Of a stretch of DNA of 12,748 bases, positions 1 to 5,205 are shown piece by piece (within the stretch, counting starts at the first letter, position 1; each line of letters starts with the position of its first letter). Position numbers and translations under genes: made by a program. Under the pieces are notes generated by a model. The model made no database searches. It was not told the DNA's origin and was given only the letters and a program-made list of their open reading frames with translations. The stretch is from Moraxellaceae bacterium (GTDB taxonomy: Bacteria > Pseudomonadota > Gammaproteobacteria > Pseudomonadales > UBA3067): contig NVTH01000098.1 of NCBI GenBank assembly GCA_002401525.1, forward strand, positions 1 through 12,748. Reading direction: 5' to 3'.

Positions 1-76
1 CGTCACTCTAACAAAGCAGACACCAGCCATGCCCCAGCCGTCACTCGAACAAAGAAGACATCAGCCATGCCCATAA
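1..76. repeat. Two tandem 38-bp imperfect units
   Basis: Two consecutive units (1-38 and 39-76) both begin CGTCACTC and share AACAAAG, GACA and CAGCCATGCCC at the same offsets. They differ at about seven positions, mostly in the last five bases. The next base after unit two starts the palindromic repeat at 77, which also begins with CGTCA, so the units sit in phase with it. The array probably continues left of the window. I see no coding potential. Two adjoining units without unique spacers do not make a CRISPR. Confidence 0.7.
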
Positions 77-106
77 CGTCATCCCCGCGAAGGCGGGGAT
101 CCATGG
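77..106 (+). repeat. Interspersed palindromic repeat, copy 1
   Basis: The copy has a perfect 8-bp stem, ATCCCCGC (81-88) and GCGGGGAT (93-100), around a GAAG loop. It is preceded by CGTC and followed by CCATGG. The same core recurs at 1791-1817 and, inverted, at 1905-1933, with C/T changes that keep the stem paired. This is the REP-like class of intergenic repeat common in gammaproteobacteria. The preserved pairing suggests the hairpin matters, for transcript ends or transposase recognition. Confidence 0.8.
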
Positions 107-156
107 TGGCAAATAGATAATATTGACGAGCCCTACTGCATGCCCCCTGTGCCAGA

Positions 157-167
157 CTAGTTGTCGC
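157..167 (+). repeat. IS left inverted repeat
   Basis: CTAGTTGTCGC is matched exactly, in inverted orientation, by 1769-1779. It lies 28 bp upstream of the orfA start codon, which is usual for an IS3-family left end. Confidence 0.8.
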
Positions 168-195
168 TTCTAATTTTTAACTAGAGGCAAAGAAA

Positions 196-711
196 ATGAG
201 TGTAAAGTTCAGTCGAGCATTTAAAGCGGAGTCAGTAAGAAAGGCCCTCAATCGCGATCCCACGACCTCAATCGAAGTAGTTGCAGAAGGTCTAGGCATT
301 CCCAAATCGAACCTATATCGCTGGGTTGAATTAGCGCAAAAGCAAGAGCTAGAGCCACGTAGAGGGGCCCCTGAGAAAGAGCGAAGCCCCAATGATTGGA
401 GCCTGGAGGAACGTCTAAATTTTGTGATACGCTGCGAAACACTGAACTCTGAGCAGGTGAATGCCAATTGTCGAGAGGTGGGTGTTTATCCTCACCACCT
501 AGAGCGTTGGAAACATAGTTTTTTTACCGGGGATGCAACCACGATGAATTCAGAAGAACGTGCGGAAAGAAAAAAACTGAAACAAGAAAACCAGGCTTTA
601 AAAAAGGAATTACGTCGTAAAGACAAAGCCTTGGCTGAGGCGGCAGCATTGCTAATTCTCCAAAAAAAAGTGCAGGAATTGTGGAGTCGCGGCGAGGAAG
701 ACTTACAGTGA
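196..711 (+). CDS. IS3-family transposase OrfA (171 aa)
   Basis: This is the DNA-recognition subunit of the transposase. It binds the IS ends, either alone or as the N-terminal part of a fused OrfAB. Residues about 8-48 form a first helix-turn-helix (RAFKAE... IPKSNLYRW). Residues about 70-108 form a second one of similar layout (EERLNFVIRCETLNSEQ... PHHLERW). Residues 118-162 are a Lys/Glu/Leu-rich helix likely to be a coiled coil for oligomerisation. At 171 aa it is longer than the roughly 90-120 aa typical of OrfA, because of the duplicated recognition domain. The ATG at 196 has AGAGG at 183-187, spacing 8. Its TGA stop (709-711) overlaps the GTG start of orfB in the string GTGA. An A8 run near the 3' end is in the right phase for -1 frameshifting. 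Confidence 0.9.
   Translation: MSVKFSRAFKAESVRKALNRDPTTSIEVVAEGLGIPKSNLYRWVELAQKQELEPRRGAPEKERSPNDWSLEERLNFVIRCETLNSEQVNANCREVGVYPHHLERWKHSFFTGDATTMNSEERAERKKLKQENQALKKELRRKDKALAEAAALLILQKKVQELWSRGEEDLQ
662..669 (+). other. Probable -1 programmed frameshift site (A8)
   Basis: Eight A residues are read in the orfA frame as A AAA AAA then GTG, the slippery heptamer phase used by IS3-family elements. OrfB lies in the -1 frame relative to orfA. That frame opens after a TGA at 636-638, so the A8 run lies inside the window where slippage would yield a full OrfAB transposase. GAGG at 637-640 lies about 20 nt upstream and could act as a stimulatory Shine-Dalgarno-like element. I did not find a convincing downstream stimulatory hairpin by eye. 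Confidence 0.7.
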
Positions 712-1757
712 AGAACGAGCGCACGGAGATTTTGAAGCTCATCAATGAGGCTAGAGAGGCTGGTTCACGCCAGTCACAAGCCTGTGAAACCCTAGGAATT
801 AGTGCCAAGACCTTGCAGCGCTGGAGCCAAGAAGGTAACTGCGGCGATGGTCGTTTAGACGCTAAGAGTGTGCCGCCTAATAAGCTTACAGAGATTGAGA
901 GACAGCGAATAATTACGATGGTTAATAAAGATATTTATGCCGATCTATCCCCCGCTAAACTCGTTCCCACCCTGGCAGACCAAGGAATCTATCTCGGTTC
1001 GGAATCAACGGTATACCGTATTTTAAAATCAGAAGGCCAACTTAAACACAGGCAAAAAGCCAAGCCGGCGAAGAGAAATAATGCACCGATGCCGTTAATT
1101 GCCAACCGACCCAACCAAATTTACAGTTGGGACATCACCTATTTAGCCACCGACATACGGGGAGTTTTTTACTACCTCTATCTTATCCTCGACATATACA
1201 GCCGCAAAATAGTCGGTTGGCAAGTTTACGACACTGAATCGAGTGCATTAGCCGCAGACTTAATAACGGATGTTTGTAAGCGCGAAAAGATTAAACGAAA
1301 AGAATTGACCTTACATTCTGATAACGGCAGTCCAATGAAAGGAGCGACCATGTTAGCCACATTACAAGAATTGGGGGTAATGCCCTCGTTTAATCGGCCA
1401 GCTGTAAGCAATGATAACCCGTACTCCGAGTCCATGTTTCGGACGCTAAAATATCGGCCCAACTACCCGGAGAAGCCTTTTTCTAGCTTGGCTGCTGCAC
1501 GTGCGTGGATTGAAAGCTTTGTTCAGTGGTACAACTATGAGCATTTGCATAGCGCGATTCAATTCATAACACCTGCACAGCGACACGCCGGCCAAGATGC
1601 GAAAATTCTTGCGTACCGCAAGGAGGTCCTCTTAGGCGCTAGAGCTAAAAACCCGAATCGCTGGAGCGGAGAAATTCGCAACTGGGAGATGGTGGGTGAA
1701 GTTTACTTAAACCCAGCAAAACAAAAAACGGATACAGCAAAAGGTGCGGCGGCATAA
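708..1757 (+). CDS. IS3-family transposase OrfB, DDE catalytic subunit
   Basis: This is the catalytic part of the transposase (rve-type RNase H fold). Numbered from the GTG at 708, residues 1-45 contain a helix-turn-helix-like segment (SQACETLGISAKTLQRW). Residues about 60-115 form the HTH_21-like linker (LSPAKLVPTLADQGIYLGSE). The catalytic core follows, with D142 (WDITYL), D205 (HSDNGSPM) and E241 (YSESMFRTLKY). Thirty-five residues separate the second D from the E, as in DD35E enzymes. The C-terminus carries WYNYEHLHSAI and TPAQRH, typical of the family. I prefer the GTG at 708 to the upstream GTG at 681 because GAGGAAG at 694-700 sits 7 nt before it and it overlaps the orfA stop (GTGA), allowing translational coupling. 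Frameshifting at 662-669 would instead fuse it to OrfA. Confidence 0.9.
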   Translation: MKNERTEILKLINEAREAGSRQSQACETLGISAKTLQRWSQEGNCGDGRLDAKSVPPNKLTEIERQRIITMVNKDIYADLSPAKLVPTLADQGIYLGSESTVYRILKSEGQLKHRQKAKPAKRNNAPMPLIANRPNQIYSWDITYLATDIRGVFYYLYLILDIYSRKIVGWQVYDTESSALAADLITDVCKREKIKRKELTLHSDNGSPMKGATMLATLQELGVMPSFNRPAVSNDNPYSESMFRTLKYRPNYPEKPFSSLAAARAWIESFVQWYNYEHLHSAIQFITPAQRHAGQDAKILAYRKEVLLGARAKNPNRWSGEIRNWEMVGEVYLNPAKQKTDTAKGAAA

Positions 1758-1768
1758 AATCAAATGAG

Positions 1769-1779
1769 GCGACAACTAG
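1769..1779 (-). repeat. IS right inverted repeat
   Basis: GCGACAACTAG is the exact reverse complement of 157-167. It lies 11 bp after the orfB stop codon, so the element ends immediately behind its second gene. Confidence 0.8.
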
Positions 1780-1790
1780 CTTGAAATCTA

Positions 1791-1817
1791 CCGTTCCCGC
1801 GAAGGCGGGAATCCATG
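1791..1817 (+). repeat. Interspersed palindromic repeat, copy 2
   Basis: TTCCCGC (1794-1800) and GCGGGAA (1805-1811) form a 7-bp stem around GAAG, followed by TCCATG. The orientation is the same as copy 1. The leading CGTCA of the other copies is replaced by CCG, so the 5' end is degenerate or was truncated. It lies 11 bp beyond the IS right end and could contribute to transcript termination behind orfB. Confidence 0.75.
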
Positions 1818-1904
1818 CCGATTAAGGACTCGTTATATTAATGCACGGTAGATTCTATTTATAAAAAATCTTGGGTGAGTTTCCGGTTTATAGTTTTAAA
1901 TCCA

Positions 1905-1933
1905 ATGGATTCCCGCCTTCGCGGGAATGACGG
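1905..1933 (-). terminator. Palindromic repeat, copy 3; likely purT terminator
   Basis: This is an inverted copy of the same repeat, with a perfect 8-bp stem (ATTCCCGC 1909-1916, GCGGGAAT 1921-1928) around a four-base loop. On the minus strand it starts 22 bp after the purT stop codon and should form a stable RNA hairpin there. No clear U tract follows, so the role could be 3'-end protection rather than classic intrinsic termination. With copy 2 it forms a facing pair about 90 bp apart. Confidence 0.55.
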
Positions 1934-1954
1934 CAATAGGCGCAATCGTTTGAT

Positions 1955-3151
1955 TTAGTACTCACAAATTACAGTATCAGACACGAATTCCGCCTTACTT
2001 CGTGCCTCCTCAAGACTATCCCCCAAAGCAAGCCCGACTCCCATGCGCCGCTTGCCATTCACTTCCGGTTTTCCAAACAAGCGTAATTGCGTGTCGCTTT
2101 TGGTGAGAGCTTGTTCCAAATTAGAAAACCGAACTGACTGCGATTGACCTTCTGCTAAAATCACCGATGAAGCAGCGGGGCCGTATTGGCGAATATTTGG
2201 AATGGGTAAATTCAATATGGCTAAGACGTGTAACGCAAATTCCGAAAGATTTTGGGAGATCAGTGTCACCAGCCCGGTGTCGTGAGGGCGAGGAGAGACT
2301 TCGCTGAAATAAACGTCTTCGCCCTTGATAAAGAACTCCACACCAAACAAGCCCTGCCCGCCTAAAGCGTTCGTTACTCTCTCCGCGATGTCTTGGGCTT
2401 TTTCCAATACCGCGTTCAGCATCGGCTGGGGTTGCCAAGATTGGCGATAGTCGCCGTCTTCCTGATAGTGGCCAATGGGTTCGCAAAAGCTTACGCCGTC
2501 TCGATGTCTTATGGTCAATAACGTAATTTCATAGTCAAAGGGCACAAAGCCCTCAATGATGACCTTGCCTTTACCTGCACGACCGCCGCTTTGGGCGTGT
2601 TGCCACGCGGGCTCGATGTCTTCCTGGCTTCGAAGCGTGGATTGACCTTTACCTGAAGAGCTCATCACCGGTTTTACTACGCAAGGCAAGCCGATGGTTT
2701 CAACGGCCGCTAAAAACTCCTCGTGGCTGTCGGCAAATTGGTAGGGTGAGGTGGGGATCTCCAAGGTTTCCGCCGCAAGACGGCGAATGCCTTCGCGGTT
2801 CATGGTCAGCTGCGTGGCGCGGGCTGAAGGCACTACCTCAAAGCCTTCTTGCTCTAAATCAAACAGAGTTTGCGTCGCGATGGCCTCTATTTCCGGGACG
2901 ATTAAATCCGGCTTCTCAGTTCGAATAACGTCTTCCAGGGCTTTACCGTCGAGCATTGAAATGACGTGACTTCGGTCAGCGACTTGCATTGCCGGCGCAT
3001 TCTCGTAGCGATCCACGGCAATCACCTCGACGCCAAAACGCTGCAATTCGATGCACACCTCTTTGCCTAATTCGCCGGCGCCACAAAGTAAAACCTTTTT
3101 AGCTGTTGAGGAGAAAGGGGTGCCAAGGCTGACTTTTTCGATCCGTTTCAT
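1955..3151 (-). CDS. purT: Formate-dependent GAR transformylase (PurT)
   Basis: This enzyme catalyses formate + ATP + glycinamide ribonucleotide to formyl-GAR, ADP and phosphate, the folate-independent version of step three of purine synthesis. It acts in the cytoplasm. At 398 aa it is close to the usual length of about 392. Residues 19-47 hold the N-terminal GAGELGKEV nucleotide-sugar binding loop. The ATP-grasp core follows, with K160/P161, the SSSGKGQ loop (164-170) and the metal/phosphate ligands E272 (VEFF), E284 and D291 in SEVSPRPHD. Related ATP-grasp enzymes (PurK, biotin carboxylase) are excluded by the GELGKE start and the [16 protein letters not shown] segment near 227-242, which are PurT hallmarks. 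The ATG at 3151 is preceded by GGAG at a reasonable distance. The gene is complete and likely transcribed alone, ending at the repeat hairpin. Confidence 0.96.
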   Translation of the reverse strand: MKRIEKVSLGTPFSSTAKKVLLCGAGELGKEVCIELQRFGVEVIAVDRYENAPAMQVADRSHVISMLDGKALEDVIRTEKPDLIVPEIEAIATQTLFDLEQEGFEVVPSARATQLTMNREGIRRLAAETLEIPTSPYQFADSHEEFLAAVETIGLPCVVKPVMSSSGKGQSTLRSQEDIEPAWQHAQSGGRAGKGKVIIEGFVPFDYEITLLTIRHRDGVSFCEPIGHYQEDGDYRQSWQPQPMLNAVLEKAQDIAERVTNALGGQGLFGVEFFIKGEDVYFSEVSPRPHDTGLVTLISQNLSEFALHVLAILNLPIPNIRQYGPAASSVILAEGQSQSVRFSNLEQALTKSDTQLRLFGKPEVNGKRRMGVGLALGDSLEEARSKAEFVSDTVICEY

Positions 3152-3171
3152 GGTGCGTGGGCTCCAGGGAG

Positions 3172-3185
3172 TTAAGGGGCCTTAA
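3172..3185. promoter_or_regulatory. Short dyad in purT leader
   Basis: TTAAGG and CCTTAA flank a GG centre, beginning 21 bp upstream of the purT ATG. It could be an operator or a small leader hairpin close to the ribosome-binding site. It does not resemble the E. coli PurR box. The evidence is symmetry and position only. Confidence 0.25.
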
Positions 3186-3210
3186 TCTTAACAAACTATC
3201 TAAAAGGGAG

Positions 3211-3222
3211 GGAAGCGCTTCC
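3211..3222. promoter_or_regulatory. Perfect 12-bp palindrome upstream of purT
   Basis: GGAAGCGCTTCC is perfectly self-complementary and lies about 60 bp upstream of the purT start. The AAGCGCTT centre, a CG step flanked by A and T runs, has the layout recognised by LacI/GalR-family dimers. PurR belongs to that family, but this is not the known PurR consensus. The alternative is a hairpin ending transcripts of the upstream two-gene module, since a CTCCCTTTT stretch follows it on the minus strand. Confidence 0.35.
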
Positions 3223-3235
3223 GGGCTCTTGCTAG

Positions 3236-3252
3236 GAAGGCGGGAATCCATT
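3236..3252 (+). repeat. Degenerate half of the palindromic repeat
   Basis: GAAGGCGGGAATCCATT matches the loop, right arm and tail of the repeat at 1791-1817 exactly up to the last base. The left arm is absent and replaced by unrelated sequence. It lies 35 bp downstream of the 122-aa gene stop codon. It looks like a decayed or partial copy and cannot form the usual hairpin. Confidence 0.6.
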
Positions 3253-3287
3253 TTGTTAGTAATGGATCGATACCTTTTTGGGCCGTA

Positions 3288-3656
3288 TTATAAAAAACGA
3301 TAAATTGTTACGATTGCCAATAATATGAGCATAGAGTTACCAGTAAACAGGTAAGCATAGCTAAGAAAGAATTGAAGTTTAGTCGCGTGTGTTTTGAAGT
3401 CGAAATCACCGTAGAGTGAATCGTCATATTGATTAGGTTTTTTTTTAAATGCGATCAGTCGGCTGTAATTGACTGCTCGCATTAATGCGCTTACGTAAAA
3501 AACACCATGCTCAATGGTAACCGATTTCTTTTCCAGTACGCGGTCGAAAGGTCGAACAACGAACCAGTAGACAATCGGGAGACTGCATACAAAACTCATC
3601 ATCAAAATACATAATGGCCAGAACAAATAGACTGGCACTTCACTAAGTTCTTTCAA
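3288..3656 (-). CDS. Two-helix membrane protein, putative immunity protein
   Basis: I recognise no named family. The 122-aa product has a hydrophobic segment at residues 9-35 and a second at 94-119. Between them lies a basic and polar central part (RPFDRVLEKK, IAFKKKPNQYDD), consistent with an inner-membrane protein with two spans. The start is TTG at 3654-3656, chosen because GAGGAG lies 8 nt upstream and no ATG/GTG start precedes it in frame. It follows the 330-aa gene by 39 bp on the same strand, so the two are very probably one transcript. A small membrane protein directly behind a putative membrane-inserting toxin fits an immunity protein, but this rests on arrangement and topology. Base composition looks somewhat AT-richer than purT, as is common for accessory modules. 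Confidence 0.6.
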   Translation of the reverse strand: MKELSEVPVYLFWPLCILMMSFVCSLPIVYWFVVRPFDRVLEKKSVTIEHGVFYVSALMRAVNYSRLIAFKKKPNQYDDSLYGDFDFKTHATKLQFFLSYAYLFTGNSMLILLAIVTIYRFL

Positions 3657-3695
3657 GGGTATTGCTCCTCGATATATCTATTGAATGACGCCTGC

Positions 3696-4688
3696 CTAAT
3701 TTGCAAAGGTGTTATAGACGATATTCCCTGCTCCTTTACCAAATTCATCTGCCAAAATGGCCGCACCGCCAGCGGGGAGCAAACAAATGGCAAGGCTCCA
3801 TGGGCCAGTAATTAACATAGCTGCGGGTACACACTGGTTATACATCAGCGTGCCAGCCGCAAATGCTGCTCCAAAGCCAGCCGCTTCAGAAATCCCCGTC
3901 TTAACTTTATTGTCACTATGAGCAACATTATTAATCCTCAGCCCCACATCAAGAACAATTAACCCTCTGCCCACGACTTTACCGTACTTCACGACGTTCA
4001 TTACTTTCAACGCTTCGTCAGATTTGCTAATGATCGCGCTGTTAGAGTTGGTATTCGCCAGCGATTGAGCGCGTTTCATTCCTTGATTTGAGCTTTTTAA
4101 TGGCCCTAACCGGCCTTTCGCTTGCTGTCTCGCCGAGGCCAGTTGTAGGTCATGTCCAAATTGGCGGTTCATTCGATCATAGGCTGAACGAACTTTGGGC
4201 TTTAATGCATTCTTTTCGAGAGCGGGTGCTTTGCCATATTCCTGTAATACATTTTCCAACACTCGAATGGACTCTGAGAAATTGGCCGCACGAGTGGTAG
4301 CACCCCCTAATGCGCCTGCAGCAAAGGTATTGACATAGCCGGTGTTGGTATAAACATTGTAAGTGTCCAATACATCGTTCAGGCTCTCCATAAACCCCGG
4401 CGGGTTTCGTCTTAAGCTTTCATAAGCGACTTCACGAGCTTTGGAGTTTAATAAGCTCCAGGTGGTTCTTACTCGCTCTTGATCCATCGAGCAGCTTAGC
4501 TCTTCCTTAGTTTGAGGAATGAATAAAAGTGTATAAGGCTTTAATACCGAATTGATAGAGAGCTGTGGATTGGCATCGAGCAACAGAGATTTCCATTGTC
4601 TTTGATCTTGCGCCCCATTGGCGCCGTATACACTCGCCAATACTTGAGTCAGTGTTTCGGCTTCGCTGGTGATGTAAATTTGTGACAT
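3696..4688 (-). CDS. LysM-like protein with hydrophobic C-terminus, putative membrane-targeting effector
   Basis: The product has 330 aa. Residues about 8-60 resemble a LysM-like module: LTQVLASVYG, LLLDANPQLS and a closing PYTLLFIPQ with the usual proline-leucine-IP ending. The middle (65-215) is charged and helical. The C-terminus is hydrophobic and rich in Gly and Ala: 238-251 (VVGRGLIVLDVGLR), 267-283 (EAAGFGAAFAAGTLMYN) and 287-312 (including an LLPAGGAAIL segment), resembling glycine-zipper membrane-inserting helices. There is no N-terminal signal peptide. A signal-less LysM-like head plus a membrane-active tail, followed by a small membrane protein, matches the layout of type VI-delivered membrane-disrupting effectors. 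That function is inferred. No VgrG, PAAR, Hcp or other secretion gene is in the window. The ATG at 4688 has AAGGAAAG about 6 nt upstream. A phage-type or structural LysM protein is an alternative. Confidence 0.6.
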   Translation of the reverse strand: MSQIYITSEAETLTQVLASVYGANGAQDQRQWKSLLLDANPQLSINSVLKPYTLLFIPQTKEELSCSMDQERVRTTWSLLNSKAREVAYESLRRNPPGFMESLNDVLDTYNVYTNTGYVNTFAAGALGGATTRAANFSESIRVLENVLQEYGKAPALEKNALKPKVRSAYDRMNRQFGHDLQLASARQQAKGRLGPLKSSNQGMKRAQSLANTNSNSAIISKSDEALKVMNVVKYGKVVGRGLIVLDVGLRINNVAHSDNKVKTGISEAAGFGAAFAAGTLMYNQCVPAAMLITGPWSLAICLLPAGGAAILADEFGKGAGNIVYNTFAN

Positions 4689-4754
4689 CGACTACTTTCC
4701 TTGTAAGACACTTTTAAATTGCTTGGGAATTTTGGTTTGAAGTGAAGGTTCGAG

Positions 4755-4783
4755 AGTATAAGGCGAACGAGATTTATATGAAA
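4755..4783 (-). promoter_or_regulatory. Candidate promoter of the effector-like gene
   Basis: On the minus strand, TATACT (4755-4760) is a good -10 match about 67 bp upstream of the ATG. The hexamer 17 bp further upstream (TTTCAT, 4778-4783) is a poor -35, so an activator or another start point is possible. The support is sequence resemblance only. Confidence 0.3.
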
Positions 4784-5029
4784 GTAGGCTGGAGTAATTT
4801 GGCTCGAGCAAGAATTGTTAGTCATGCACGTAAAGGCTTGCATTATTGGTAGGTGGAGAGGTAGTTTTTTAATGACATAAAAATGCACTTGATCGGTTAA
4901 TGCTGATATTTGTAATATTCCTAAAAAGTATAAAAAAGAGTTTGCTTAATAAAAGTTCGTATTGTCGATATCCAGGCCTTGGTAAAGGCAAGGAAAAGAA
5001 GCAAAGTTTTATCCAAAATTAGAACGATT

Positions 5030-5102
5030 AAAATGAACGGATCGATTAGTCGATTAGCTGGACTTCGGGTAAAAGTGATTGGGCTACAGTTATATGAAGG
5101 GA
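5030..5102 (+). promoter_or_regulatory. P450 leader element, copy 1 (candidate promoter/operator)
   Basis: This block is conserved ahead of the second P450 gene at 6620-6692. Shared strings include AAAATGA.CGGATCGATT, CGAT.AGCTG, AAAAGT.ATT and AGTTATA.GA. In this copy TCGATTAG occurs twice head-to-tail (5042-5049 and 5050-5057), a possible activator or repressor site. GTTATAT near 5089-5095 could be a -10. The -35 is not obvious (around TTCGGG). The preservation between paralogues points to a shared regulatory role. Confidence 0.55.
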
Positions 5103-5169
5103 GAATTACGCGCTTTTTCTGAATTTGTAATAACACAAGTTTGGTAACTGGCCAATGGTAGGGATTGCC

Positions 5170-5205
5170 CATTAAGTAGTGTTATGGGGTTAGTATTTTG
5201 ACAGA
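5170..5205 (+). promoter_or_regulatory. Translation start region of P450-1 with TTG start
   Basis: CATTAAGTAGT and AGTATTTTGACAGA are conserved word for word before and across the start of the second P450 (6763-6798). A stop codon (TAG, 5177-5179) in the P450 frame excludes a longer protein. That leaves TTG at 5198-5200 as the start, with GGGG at 5186-5189 about 8 nt upstream. An ATG at 5184 opens a five-codon frame (M-G-L-V-F) whose TGA (5199-5201) overlaps the TTG, which could couple or limit P450 translation. Confidence 0.65.

Larger units (their letters stand above)
157..1779 (+). mobile_element. IS3-family insertion sequence, apparently intact
   Basis: An element of about 1.6 kb carries overlapping orfA and orfB between 11-bp perfect inverted repeats, 157-167 and 1769-1779. 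The repeats continue imperfectly inward (GCTTCTAATTTTT on the left against GCCTCATTTGATTTT read from the right). IS3 elements normally end in TG...CA, which would place the tips at 162 and 1774. The sequence ACTAG then lies just outside both ends (156-160 and 1775-1779). Because CTAG is its own reverse complement, I cannot tell a target duplication from part of the inverted repeat. Both reading frames are uninterrupted, so the copy may be active. It sits between copies of the palindromic repeat, about 50 bp from the left one and 11 bp from the right one. Confidence 0.85.
4689..5197. other. 509-bp divergent intergenic region
   Basis: This AT-rich region separates the minus-strand effector-like gene from the first plus-strand P450 gene. 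It holds the candidate promoter at 4755-4783 and the P450 leader element from about 5030 onward. Between about 4790 and 5020 I see no gene, no strong hairpin and no repeat, apart from a weak CCTTG/CAAGG stem near 4977-4993. Short reading frames here lack ribosome-binding sites and recognisable products. Confidence 0.6.

Noticed and set aside
1..106. Possible CRISPR array at the left edge
   Set aside because: The 38-bp units abut each other with no unique spacers, only two are visible, and the third element is a different palindrome.
681..683. GTG 681 as the orfB start
   Set aside because: There is no ribosome-binding site at suitable spacing, whereas GTG 708 has GAGGAAG 7 nt upstream and overlaps the orfA stop codon.
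2121..2486. Minus-strand frame of 121 codons within purT
   Set aside because: It lies entirely inside the well-supported purT gene in another frame, with Arg/Ser-rich shadow composition.
3152..3287. Purine riboswitch ahead of purT
   Set aside because: The short leader shows palindromes but not the three-way junction or conserved loop sequences of a purine riboswitch.
3696..4688. Secreted peptidoglycan hydrolase, because of the LysM-like part
   Set aside because: There is no signal peptide and no recognisable hydrolase catalytic motif. The C-terminus is hydrophobic and Gly/Ala-rich instead.
4649..5172. Minus-strand short reading frames (4649-4888 and 4921-5172) as small proteins
   Set aside because: One overlaps the effector-like gene in another frame and the other covers the P450 leader. 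Neither has a ribosome-binding site or protein-like composition.
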